Positions 1 to 7,374 of a DNA stretch of 15,439 nt are shown here, piece after piece (positions within the stretch are counted from its first letter, which is position 1; each line of letters opens with the position of its first letter). The DNA is from an uncultured Actinomycetes bacterium (GTDB lineage Bacteria > Actinomycetota > Actinomycetes > Nanopelagicales > Nanopelagicaceae): positions 1 through 15,439 of the forward strand of contig CAILBF010000169.1 of assembly GCA_903832395.1 (NCBI GenBank), in the 5' to 3' direction. The notes beneath the pieces are model-generated. The model ran no database searches and was not told the DNA's origin. It saw only the letters and a program-made list of their open reading frames with translations. Made by a program: the position numbers and the translations under genes.

Positions 1-869
1 AGGCCCGTGGCGCACTCGCCTCGTACATGCACTCACTCGAGGCAGACCCAGCTCAATTGGATTACTTAAATGCGAGAAAATCTGAGATTAACTTACTGGT
101 TAAAAAATATGGCGGTAGTGGAGCTCCTGAAATCGAAGCCGATGATTTAGTCGATCGTTTTGAAATATCAAGCAGTACGATTAGCGATTTAGAGGGTGGC
201 GATGACCGACTTAAAGAGATGGAAGTTGAGTTAACGGGAATCAAGAAATCGCTAGTTGTTGCAGCTAAGTCGCTAACAACAATACGCAACGAGGCCGCCA
301 TTCGTTTGAGTGCTGCAGTAACACATGAAGTTCAACAATTATCAATGCCGCACACCTCATTTGTCACACAAGTCAATACTGTTGATTACACCGCACTTAA
401 GGAGGCAGATTTTACATCCTTGGGGTGCGACGAAGTTGCGATGTTTATTTCTTCGCACAAAGACGCGCCATTGGTTGCGCTTGCAAAGGGTGCTAGTGGT
501 GGCGAAATGTCACGAGTCATGCTGGCTCTAGAGGTTGTCATCGCCGCATCGCATCCCGTTGGGACATATGTTTTCGACGAGGTAGATGCTGGAGTGGGCG
601 GGAAAGCGGCAATTGAAGTAGGTCGACGTCTTCATTCACTTTCAAAGCATGCTCAAGTCATCGTCGTAACCCATTTACCCCAAGTCGCGGCGTGGGCAGA
701 CTCACATTTTGTTGTCACAAAAGATATTGATGGCTCGGTTAGTCAGAGCGATGTACGAAAAGTAGAAGGCGAAAATCGCATTGAGGAAATTGCACGAATG
801 CTCGCGGGGTTGGAAAACTCCGTAAGCGCGCGTGAACACGCCGCCGAGCTGCTTTCGCTGAAGGTGTAA
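1..869 (+). CDS. recN: DNA repair protein RecN, C-terminal part (5' end outside window)
   Basis: The reading frame is open from the first bases (in phase from base 3) and ends at TAA 867-869, so about 289 codons of a protein of usually 550-590 residues are present. RecN is an SMC-like ATPase that acts early in recombinational repair of double-strand breaks. Visible here are the end of the coiled coil and then the C-terminal ATPase half. The ABC signature motif is GASGGEMSRVMLALE (bases about 487-531), followed by the Walker B segment TYVFDEVDAGVGG and the switch-histidine segment VVTHLPQVAAWAD, both typical of RecN. It sits 17 bases ahead of pyrG on the same strand, an arrangement I know from mycobacteria. 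No truncation other than the window edge is seen. Identification is very secure. Confidence 0.97.
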   Translation, partial: ARGALASYMHSLEADPAQLDYLNARKSEINLLVKKYGGSGAPEIEADDLVDRFEISSSTISDLEGGDDRLKEMEVELTGIKKSLVVAAKSLTTIRNEAAIRLSAAVTHEVQQLSMPHTSFVTQVNTVDYTALKEADFTSLGCDEVAMFISSHKDAPLVALAKGASGGEMSRVMLALEVVIAASHPVGTYVFDEVDAGVGGKAAIEVGRRLHSLSKHAQVIVVTHLPQVAAWADSHFVVTKDIDGSVSQSDVRKVEGENRIEEIARMLAGLENSVSAREHAAELLSLKV

Positions 870-886
870 GGGAGAGCGGCAAAGAA

Positions 887-2536
887 GTGATAGGTTCGTC
901 TCCCATGGGCCAGCAACATGTGACGAAACATCTCTTTGTATCCGGCGGAGTCGCCTCATCTCTTGGTAAAGGACTCACCGCCTCATCGCTTGGAAGACTC
1001 CTTGTAGCTCGAGGTCTTCGTGTAACGATGCAAAAACTCGATCCTTACTTAAACGTCGATCCCGGCACGATGAATCCTTTTCAACATGGCGAAGTCTTCG
1101 TAACCGATGATGGAGCTGAGACGGATTTAGACATTGGCCATTACGAACGTTTTCTAGATACCAATCTGCACGGTTCGGCAAACGTAACAACGGGCCAGGT
1201 GTATTCGCGAGTGATTGCCCGTGAGCGACGTGGTGAATATTTAGGCGAAACTGTTCAAGTCATCCCACACATCACTAATGAAATTAAAGAGCGCATTCGC
1301 GCTATGGCAGGCCCCGAAATCGACGTTGTCATTACTGAAATTGGCGGCACGGTCGGAGATATCGAATCACAACCATTTTTAGAAGCGGCCCGACAACTTC
1401 GCCAAGAAGTTGGACGCGACAATGTTTTCTATCTCCATGTTTCATTGGTTCCGTACATCGGTCCATCAGGGGAGTTAAAGACTAAGCCGACACAACACTC
1501 GGTTGTAGCTCTTCGAAGCATTGGCATTGCACCTGATGCAATCGTTCTTCGCTCTGATCGCCCAATTCCATTGCCAGTGAAAAAGAAGATTTCGCTCATG
1601 TGCGACGTGGATTTAGCCGCAGTCGTTGGCGCCGTAGATGCTCCATCGATTTACGATATTCCAAAAGTGCTCCACGCCGAGGGTCTAGATGCCTACGTTG
1701 TAGCTCGCTTAGGTCTTAAATGCCACGACGTCGTCTGGGGAGAATGGGATGACCTGCTTGAAAAAGTACATCACCCAAAGCACCACATTCGTGTCGGTTT
1801 AGTTGGCAAGTACATCGATCTTCCCGATGCCTACCTTTCGGTTTCTGAGGCTTTGCGTGCGGGTGGCTTTGCAAATGCTGCAAAGATTGAAATCGTTTGG
1901 ATTGCAAGTGATGAGTGCGAAACTCCAGAAGGTGCTGCTAAGAATTTGAGCAACGTAGATGCAATCTGTGTTCCAGGTGGTTTTGGTATTCGTGGCATTG
2001 AGGGAAAAGTCGGTGCTCTAAAATTTGCTAGAGAGAATGCAATTCCAACTTTAGGATTATGTCTTGGTTTACAGTGCATGGTGATTGAAGCTGCTCGTAA
2101 TTTAGCGGGAATTAGCGATGCCATCTCTGCGGAGTTTTCTGATTCCGGTACTCCGGTAATTGCCACTATGGAGAATCAAAGAGATATCGTTGCTGGAAAT
2201 GAAGACATGGGTGGCACTATGCGCTTAGGACTCTACAAAGCATCGCTAGTCCCAGGTTCGGTAGTTGCAACGACATATGGAGCAAACGAGATATCCGAGC
2301 GCCACCGTCATCGTTATGAGGTTAATAACGCTTTTAGAGATCAGATTGCACAATCAGGTCTTGTGTTCTCAGGCTTCTATGAAGAGTTGGATTTAGTCGA
2401 ATTTGTAGAACTACCTAAAGAAGTGCATCCTTACTACATTGGTACGCAAGCTCACCCAGAGCTTCGATCTCGCCCAACTCGGCCTCATCCACTGTTCGTA
2501 GGTTTGATTGCCGCAGCTATAAAAGCGAAAGGTTAA
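887..2536 (+). CDS. pyrG: CTP synthase (glutamine-hydrolysing)
   Basis: CTP synthase makes CTP from UTP, ATP and glutamine in the last step of pyrimidine nucleotide synthesis. The 549-residue product has the usual length. The N-terminal synthetase domain begins with KHLFVSGGVASSLGKGLTAS (P-loop, about residues 14-33) and includes the conserved NPFQHGEVFVTDDGAETDLD block. The C-terminal class I glutamine amidotransferase domain carries the oxyanion segment PGGFGIRG, the nucleophile Cys392 in LGLCLGLQ, and the His523/Glu525 pair in AHPE. The start is GTG 887, with GGGAG at about 870-874 as a rather distant ribosome site; ATG 905 is possible and would remove six residues without touching the domain. 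It follows recN closely and leads into ald with a 5-base gap, so recN-pyrG-ald-xerD is probably one transcript. Confidence 0.97.
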   Translation: MIGSSPMGQQHVTKHLFVSGGVASSLGKGLTASSLGRLLVARGLRVTMQKLDPYLNVDPGTMNPFQHGEVFVTDDGAETDLDIGHYERFLDTNLHGSANVTTGQVYSRVIARERRGEYLGETVQVIPHITNEIKERIRAMAGPEIDVVITEIGGTVGDIESQPFLEAARQLRQEVGRDNVFYLHVSLVPYIGPSGELKTKPTQHSVVALRSIGIAPDAIVLRSDRPIPLPVKKKISLMCDVDLAAVVGAVDAPSIYDIPKVLHAEGLDAYVVARLGLKCHDVVWGEWDDLLEKVHHPKHHIRVGLVGKYIDLPDAYLSVSEALRAGGFANAAKIEIVWIASDECETPEGAAKNLSNVDAICVPGGFGIRGIEGKVGALKFARENAIPTLGLCLGLQCMVIEAARNLAGISDAISAEFSDSGTPVIATMENQRDIVAGNEDMGGTMRLGLYKASLVPGSVVATTYGANEISERHRHRYEVNNAFRDQIAQSGLVFSGFYEELDLVEFVELPKEVHPYYIGTQAHPELRSRPTRPHPLFVGLIAAAIKAKG

Positions 2537-2541
2537 TTGCA

Positions 2542-3639
2542 ATGATTGTTGGAGTTCCTAAAGAGATTAAAGTACATGAATCACGCGTAGCGATTACCCC
2601 CGAAGGCGTTAGCGAATTCGTAGCCGCCGGACATACAGTAATAATCGAAGATGGCGCCGGCTTAGGTTCCTCGTTAACCAACGAAGATTTCATTGCAGCG
2701 GGAGCGAAGATAGTTGCCGATGCAGATTCGGTATGGAGCACTGCCGAACTAGTTCTTAAAGTAAAAGAGCCCATCGCAGTTGAATATCCAAAGATGCGTC
2801 GCGGACAAACACTCTTTACTTACCTTCACCTAGCCGCCTCGCTGCCTTGCACAGATGCACTCATAGCAAGTGGTGTAACTGCAATTGCTTATGAGACCGT
2901 TGAAGTAAATGGATCGCTACCACTTTTGGTGCCAATGAGTGAGGTTGCGGGACGCTTAGCTACACAAGTTGGCGCGACTGCACTTGAGCGACCAAATGGT
3001 GGCCGTGGAGTTCTACTGGGTGGAGTTCCTGGAGTATCACCGGGCCGCGTAGTTGTTATTGGTGGGGGCGTTTCAGGATTAAACGCCGCCGTCATCGCCG
3101 TTGGAATGGGCGCCGAAGTAACTGTCTTCGATCGATCAATTAGCCGTTTGCAGTACATCGATACGGTTTACGGTGGACGTATTAAGACGTTAGTTGCATC
3201 CGCACATGCGATAGAGCGTGAAGTTCGATTGGCAGATTTAGTTATTGGTGCCGTTTTGGTTCACGGAGCTAAAGCTCCTAAGTTGGTTTCTAACGCTCTC
3301 GTAAAGACAATGAAGAGTGGCAGCGTTTTGGTCGATATCGCAATTGATCAAGGTGGTTGCTTCGAAGATAGCCGTGCAACTACACACGCGGAACCTACAT
3401 ATAAAATTCATAATTCAATCTTCTATTGCGTAGCAAATATGCCTGGGGCAGTTCCTGTTGCTTCAACGTATGCGTTAACGAATGCGACACTTCCATACGC
3501 ACTAGCGATAGCCAAAAATGGCTGGAAGGCGGCTTGTGAGAAAGACGCCAACCTCGCAAAGGGTCTAAACGTCCATGAAGGCAAGATCTACTACGCTGCA
3601 GTTGCAGAAGCACATGGGTACGAGCACGTTAAACTTTGA
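2542..3639 (+). CDS. ald: Alanine dehydrogenase
   Basis: Ald catalyses the reversible NAD-dependent conversion of L-alanine to pyruvate and ammonia, linking nitrogen and carbon metabolism in the cytoplasm. The 365-residue length is close to the 371 of the M. tuberculosis enzyme, and the pyruvate-binding and catalytic residues line up at the same numbers: Arg15 (HESRVAI), Lys75 (LKVKEP) and His96 (YLHLAAS). The NAD-binding glycine motif is VIGGGVSGLNAA (about residues 172-183), and the catalytic Asp is at about 269 in DIAIDQGG. ATG 2542 follows AAAGG 2528-2532 at good spacing. The gene is 5 bases after pyrG and overlaps xerD by 26 bases. In M. tuberculosis a NUDIX gene lies between pyrG and xerD; I recall ald near this cluster in Streptomyces, so the position may be ancestral. 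Confidence 0.96.
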   Translation: MIVGVPKEIKVHESRVAITPEGVSEFVAAGHTVIIEDGAGLGSSLTNEDFIAAGAKIVADADSVWSTAELVLKVKEPIAVEYPKMRRGQTLFTYLHLAASLPCTDALIASGVTAIAYETVEVNGSLPLLVPMSEVAGRLATQVGATALERPNGGRGVLLGGVPGVSPGRVVVIGGGVSGLNAAVIAVGMGAEVTVFDRSISRLQYIDTVYGGRIKTLVASAHAIEREVRLADLVIGAVLVHGAKAPKLVSNALVKTMKSGSVLVDIAIDQGGCFEDSRATTHAEPTYKIHNSIFYCVANMPGAVPVASTYALTNATLPYALAIAKNGWKAACEKDANLAKGLNVHEGKIYYAAVAEAHGYEHVKL

Positions 3640-4537
3640 TTCTCTTGCACAAAATTTTCTTAACTATTGTGCGATAGAGCGGGGTTTAGCGGTTAATTCA
3701 GTTGCTGCCTACCGCCGGGATTTGAGCAAATTTGGAAGTTACTTGGGTAGTTCCGAATTTGAATCCATAGATTCTTCGACAATCTCGAATTTTGAAAGCT
3801 CCTTGCGCTTGGAGAAATTATCTCCAGCGAGCATCAACCGAATTGATTCAACTTTGCGCAGCTTCTTCAAATATGTGCAGGTAGAGCATGGTATGGCCGA
3901 CCCAACTGTTGAAATTGAGAGCAGTAGAGCAGTCAGACGTTTGCCGAAAGCTTTGCACGTTGATCAGATTCTTAAACTCATTGACAGTGCCTACCGTGAA
4001 GGTGAACCAGTAACCATTCGCGACCGGACCATGATCGAACTTCTCTATAGCAGTGGTGCTCGAGTGAGCGAGCTCATTGGAATAAATCTTGGTGATATCT
4101 CGCAATTGGAGACTCCCGATGGCCCGGTCACAACTTTGAAACTTCGTGGCAAAGGCGGGAAAGAGCGAATCGTTCCTTTAGGATCTTTTGCCACTGCGGC
4201 ACTCGATGATTATAAAGTTCGTACTCGTCCATCATTGGCATTAAATAAAGCATCTAACAACTCAGCGCTTTTTCTAAATTCTCGTGGCGGACGTATCACA
4301 CGCCAGTCAGCGTGGAACATCGTTCTGAAAGCTGCCGAGGTTGCTGGTATCACCGAAAAAGTCTCTCCACATGTCTTTAGACACTCATATGCCACTCACC
4401 TTTTAGATGGGGGGGCAGATATTCGCGTTGTTCAAGAACTCCTAGGACATGCCTCAGTTACAACTACACAGATATATACGCTCATTACTATCGATAAAAT
4501 TCGCGAAAACTATTCAACTGCACATCCGCGGGCGTAA
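3614..4537 (+). CDS. xerD: Tyrosine recombinase XerD
   Basis: XerD is the site-specific recombinase that, with XerC, resolves chromosome dimers at dif. The product from ATG 3614 is 307 residues, normal for the family. An N-terminal SAM-like core-binding domain (about 8-95) is followed by the catalytic domain with all active-site residues: Arg150 (SGARVSELIG), Lys180 in LRGKGGKERIVPL, His253/Arg256 (HVFRHSYATHLL), His279 (LLGHASVTTT) and the nucleophile Tyr288 (TQIYT). An in-frame start at 3575 exists, but it would lie deep inside ald and add residues foreign to the family, so 3614 is preferred; this start still overlaps ald by 26 bases. The 3' end is convergent with the minus-strand RHH gene, only 5 bases apart. 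The position just before parA-scpA-scpB matches actinobacterial XerD rather than XerC. Confidence 0.95.
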   Translation: MGTSTLNFDSLAQNFLNYCAIERGLAVNSVAAYRRDLSKFGSYLGSSEFESIDSSTISNFESSLRLEKLSPASINRIDSTLRSFFKYVQVEHGMADPTVEIESSRAVRRLPKALHVDQILKLIDSAYREGEPVTIRDRTMIELLYSSGARVSELIGINLGDISQLETPDGPVTTLKLRGKGGKERIVPLGSFATAALDDYKVRTRPSLALNKASNNSALFLNSRGGRITRQSAWNIVLKAAEVAGITEKVSPHVFRHSYATHLLDGGADIRVVQELLGHASVTTTQIYTLITIDKIRENYSTAHPRA

Positions 4538-4542
4538 AAGTT

Positions 4543-4953
4543 TTATAGACCGCGCAAACGACGGGCCAGAATACTTTGATCGCCTTTTGCTTCAAGATCG
4601 GCGATTATTACAGCAATTGATTCACGAACAATGCGACCGCGATCGGCAGCAAGACCTAAATCACCTCGAAGTAACAAACGTGCTTGATCTAAATCAAATA
4701 ATTCATCGGGAGATAGATAGACCGTAATCTTTTCATCGTGACGCTCACGACCTGAAGGAGAGCGATCAACGGTAGTTACTCGACGCCTTGCAATGGAACG
4801 GACACCCTTTTTAACTGACGGTGCCTTAGGCGTTGCGATAGAAGGTGGAACTAAAGGCGCGCTAACTTCTGCTGTTGTTGGTACTGAACTTAACGCTGGG
4901 GCAGTTGAACGAAAAAGCTCATCGGCGCCAGGGAGATTGGCTCTACGGGTCAT
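4543..4953 (-). CDS. Ribbon-helix-helix-like DNA-binding protein coupled to ParA
   Basis: This is a 136-residue protein on the minus strand whose ATG overlaps the ParA stop codon by four bases (ATGA at 4953-4950), so the two are translationally coupled. The first 75 or so residues are low-complexity, rich in Pro, Ala, Ser and basic residues, and probably disordered. Residues about 75-130 look like a ribbon-helix-helix fold: a short strand KITVYLSPDEL, a first helix, then a second amphipathic helix GRIVRESIAVIIADLEAKG. The fold call rests on pattern, not on a database hit. ParA followed by a small RHH protein resembles the partner arrangement of plasmid type Ib partition systems, so a role as ParA adaptor or site-binding protein is inferred. 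A homologue sits in this position in other actinobacteria as a hypothetical protein, as far as I recall. Confidence 0.8.
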   Translation of the reverse strand: MTRRANLPGADELFRSTAPALSSVPTTAEVSAPLVPPSIATPKAPSVKKGVRSIARRRVTTVDRSPSGRERHDEKITVYLSPDELFDLDQARLLLRGDLGLAADRGRIVRESIAVIIADLEAKGDQSILARRLRGL

Positions 4954-5834
4954 CGGGCGCCTCCTCGGGCGATTAATTCACGGGCAAGTCGGCGGTAAGA
5001 AGCTGCTCCATCGGAGGATGAGGCATACGTTGTTATCGGCTCTCCAACAACGGTTGTTTCTGGGAAACGAATAGTCTTAGCAATGATTGTTTCAAAGACA
5101 TCTTCGGGGAATTGTTCCAAGATGCGTTCGAGGACTTGGCGGTTATGTGAAGTTTTTTTATCGTACATAGTTGCCAAAATTCCAATGAGTTTAAGATTTG
5201 GGTTAAGAAAGGTTTTCACCTTATCTAAATTGCCCTTCAACTCGATGAAGCCGTGGAGCGCAAAGTACTCACACTGCAAAGGCACGATAACTTCATCGGC
5301 TGCAACGAGGGCGTTAATTGTTAACTGGCCCATTGTTGGTTGGCAGTCAATTAAAATTACGTCGTAGTAATCGCGCAGGGATGTGAGCGCACGCTTTAGG
5401 TATTGTTGTCCGCCAATCTCTGCGCCCAGAGTTGTCTCTGCCGTTCCAAGATCTCTATTTGCCGGTAAGAAATCAAGACCGGGAACGGAGGATTTCAAAA
5501 TGATTGTTTCAACTGAGGCCGTTGGTGTCATAAGTGCGTAATAAACAGTTTGTTCTAACGGCAGTGAATGCGCATTCACACCAAGGCCAAGTGAGAGTCC
5601 ACCTTGTGGGTCAAAGTCGACGAGTAGAACGCGACGGCCATATTCGGCCAGTGATGCGCCTAAGTTAATCGTGGTCGTAGTCTTACCAACGCCACCTTTT
5701 TGGTTAAATACTGCGACCACTTTTGCGGAGCCATGTTCGGCGAGATGCACCGGAGTCGGAAAGCTCTGAGCTTTTGTGCCCAGAAGGGTCGCGGTTGTAG
5801 ATACTTCCTCGCGAATTGTCGATTTAGCGCTCAA
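4950..5834 (-). CDS. ParA/Soj-family partition ATPase
   Basis: This 294-residue member of the ParA/MinD family of dimerising ATPases positions DNA or complexes on the nucleoid. Residues 1-36 are a variable extension. The deviant Walker A motif is KGGVGKTT (46-53) with the signature lysine, the A' motif is DFDPQGG (73-79), and the Walker B motif is VILIDCQP (about 159-166). The start is TTG 5834, preceded by the ribosome site GAAAGAGG (minus strand, 5850-5843) at 8 bases; no in-frame ATG fits better. It corresponds to the orphan ParA next to scpAB in mycobacteria (Rv1708) rather than the ParA beside oriC/parB, because no parB is present here. It is transcribed divergently from scpA and coupled to the downstream RHH gene. 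The precise cargo is unknown. Confidence 0.93.
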   Translation of the reverse strand: MSAKSTIREEVSTTATLLGTKAQSFPTPVHLAEHGSAKVVAVFNQKGGVGKTTTTINLGASLAEYGRRVLLVDFDPQGGLSLGLGVNAHSLPLEQTVYYALMTPTASVETIILKSSVPGLDFLPANRDLGTAETTLGAEIGGQQYLKRALTSLRDYYDVILIDCQPTMGQLTINALVAADEVIVPLQCEYFALHGFIELKGNLDKVKTFLNPNLKLIGILATMYDKKTSHNRQVLERILEQFPEDVFETIIAKTIRFPETTVVGEPITTYASSSDGAASYRRLARELIARGGAR

Positions 5835-5865
5835 ACGTCAAACCTCTTTCTTGATATTTTCTGGG

Positions 5866-5894
5866 AGCCTACGCGTTAGCGTGAACTTGGGCAA
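5866..5894 (-). promoter_or_regulatory. Predicted parA promoter
   Basis: Reading the minus strand, TTGCCC (5894-5889) and TAGGCT (5871-5866) are separated by 17 bases. The expected transcription start is near 5859, giving a leader of about 25 bases that contains the GAAAGAGG ribosome site of parA. The element overlaps the region needed for the scpA promoter on the other strand. Confidence 0.6.
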
Positions 5895-5902
5895 CTGTGA
5901 AG

Positions 5903-5908
5903 TAGGGT
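5903..5908 (+). promoter_or_regulatory. Predicted -10 element of a leaderless scpA transcript
   Basis: TAGGGT lies exactly six bases before ATG 5915, so transcription would begin at or next to the start codon. No good Shine-Dalgarno sequence precedes this ATG. The -35 region (about 5880-5886) is weak, so the call rests on the -10 hexamer and its spacing, which recurs at aroH, cmk-der and gcvP in this window. Confidence 0.45.
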
Positions 5909-5914
5909 GCGTCC

Positions 5915-6790
5915 ATGGATCTATCGATGGATGCGGCAACGGATGTAAACGCGGCAAGTAGCGGTGCGTTTTCTGTACACCTCGATAACTTCGATGGCCC
6001 ATTCGATCTCTTACTGCAGCTTATTTCACGCCACAAAATGGACATTACCGAGATATCTCTGAGTATTGTCACCGACGAGTTCATATCCTTCATCCGCGCC
6101 CTTGAGGTCAGCGGAGAGGGCTGGCGCTTAGATCAGGCAACGGAGTTTCTAGTCGTCGCCGCGACACTTCTTGATTTGAAGGCCGCGCGTCTCTTGCCAA
6201 GTGGTGAGGTCGATGATGAAGAGGATCTAGCTCTTCTCGAGGCTCGAGACATCCTCTTTGCAAGGCTTCTTCAGTACCGCGCCTTCAAGGAGATTGCCGC
6301 GACCTTCGCTGAGCGAATTACCATGTCGGATAAATCCTTTGCCCGTGTAGTCGCCCTCGAAGCGGGTTTGAGCGCGCTTTTGCCCGAAGTCTTAATTGGC
6401 GTTGGAGCTGCCCGTTTTGCAGCGATAGCCCAGCGTGTTTTAACGCCTAAGACCACCCCCGTTGTTGGTGTTGAGCACCTCCACTTACCCCTGGTGAGCG
6501 TTGCTGAGGAGTCTAAGCACGTTGTAGAGGCTCTGCGTAAGTCCACCTCGCTTTCATTTAGAAACCTCATCTCTGACGCCGAGAGCACGCTTGTTATTGT
6601 GGCGCGTTTTCTTGCTCTTCTCGATCTCTACCGCCAGGGAGTACTACGCTTTAATCAGGTAGTTGCCATGGGCGAGCTCCAAATCTCCTGGACTGGCTCG
6701 CTCACCGGCGAAGTTGAAGTCAGTGACGAGTTCGATATTCCCGTGGTACTTGAGTCCGATGATATAAACGAAAGTGGCGAAAATGTCTAA
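5915..6790 (+). CDS. scpA: Segregation and condensation protein A
   Basis: ScpA is the kleisin subunit that, with ScpB, bridges the SMC dimer to form the bacterial condensin that compacts and separates sister chromosomes. The 291-residue product has the diagnostic N-terminal motif FDGPFDLLL (26-34) followed by ISRHKMDI, which binds the SMC neck. An acidic variable linker lies around 97-107 (SGEVDDEEDL), and a C-terminal winged-helix segment (about 225-262, FLALLDLYRQG...FNQVVAMGELQISW) binds the SMC cap. The start ATG 5915 has no clear ribosome site but follows a -10-like TAGGGT by six bases, which suggests a leaderless message. Its stop overlaps the start of scpB. The divergent neighbour parA is also a segregation gene. 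Confidence 0.94.
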   Translation: MDLSMDAATDVNAASSGAFSVHLDNFDGPFDLLLQLISRHKMDITEISLSIVTDEFISFIRALEVSGEGWRLDQATEFLVVAATLLDLKAARLLPSGEVDDEEDLALLEARDILFARLLQYRAFKEIAATFAERITMSDKSFARVVALEAGLSALLPEVLIGVGAARFAAIAQRVLTPKTTPVVGVEHLHLPLVSVAEESKHVVEALRKSTSLSFRNLISDAESTLVIVARFLALLDLYRQGVLRFNQVVAMGELQISWTGSLTGEVEVSDEFDIPVVLESDDINESGENV

Positions 6791-7334
6791 TGTAGAAGTT
6801 GAGCGTTCGATTGAAGCGATCCTCATGGTCGTTGATGAGCCGGTTACTGAGATAACTCTGGCTCAGGTGCTTGAGCGTACGGTCGATGAGATCGATGCAG
6901 CTTTGGTCAATCTGGCCAGTAGCTACGACAACCGTGGCTTCACGCTCAAGAAGATCAGCGGAGGATGGCGCTTTTATAGCCATCCCGACCTTTCCAGCGT
7001 CGTTGAAAAATTTGTTCTCGATGGACAACAGTCACGCCTAACCCAGGCCGCGCTCGAAACGCTCTCCGTTGTGGCCTATCGCCAGCCTGTATCCCGGGCC
7101 CGAGTGTCGGCTATCCGCGGAGTTAACGTTGAAGCTGTAATGAAGACGCTTATTACCCGTGGCTTAGTGGAGGAGTCGGGGCTAGAGCATGAAACTGGCG
7201 CCATTTTGTACACGACAACTAGCTATTTTCTAGAGCGTTTAGGGTTGAACTCACTCGAGGATCTACCTGCCTTGGCACCATATCTGCCTAACCTTGACGG
7301 GTTGGACGATATTTTGGATTCGCTAACCGACTAG
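6783..7334 (+). CDS. scpB: Segregation and condensation protein B
   Basis: ScpB dimers bind the central region of ScpA in the SMC-ScpAB condensin. From ATG 6783 the product is 183 residues and consists of two winged-helix domains. The second domain carries the family block LTQAALETLSVVAYRQPVSR, followed by RVSAIRGVNVEAVMKTLITRGLVEE, and then the C-terminal FLERLGLNSLEDLPALAPYLP. The ATG overlaps the end of scpA by eight bases; a GTG at 6774 would add three residues, but neither has a strong ribosome site, so translation is probably coupled to scpA. The order scpA-scpB-rluB is conserved across actinobacteria and firmicutes, which supports the call. Confidence 0.95.
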   Translation: MSNVEVERSIEAILMVVDEPVTEITLAQVLERTVDEIDAALVNLASSYDNRGFTLKKISGGWRFYSHPDLSSVVEKFVLDGQQSRLTQAALETLSVVAYRQPVSRARVSAIRGVNVEAVMKTLITRGLVEESGLEHETGAILYTTTSYFLERLGLNSLEDLPALAPYLPNLDGLDDILDSLTD

Positions 7335-7343
7335 AGGTCGCGG

Positions 7344-7349
7344 TACTAT
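7344..7349 (+). promoter_or_regulatory. Possible -10 element ahead of rluB
   Basis: TACTAT is a good -10 match. Transcription from it would start near 7356 and give a short leader with GGGAG before ATG 7375. It also overlaps the alternative start ATG 7348, which would then not be translated from this promoter. No convincing -35 element is seen, and read-through from scpB is likely in any case. Confidence 0.25.
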
Positions 7350-7374
7350 GGCCTCCGACAGTCGGGAGACAGCC

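Noticed and set aside
1831..2166. A 111-codon minus-strand frame inside pyrG
   Set aside because: It lies wholly within the glutamine amidotransferase domain of pyrG and looks like a codon-bias shadow; no recognisable protein pattern.
4793..5074. A 93-codon plus-strand frame opposite the parA-RHH genes
   Set aside because: It is antisense to two well-supported coding regions, has no family motifs and no ribosome site, and its composition follows from the opposite strand.
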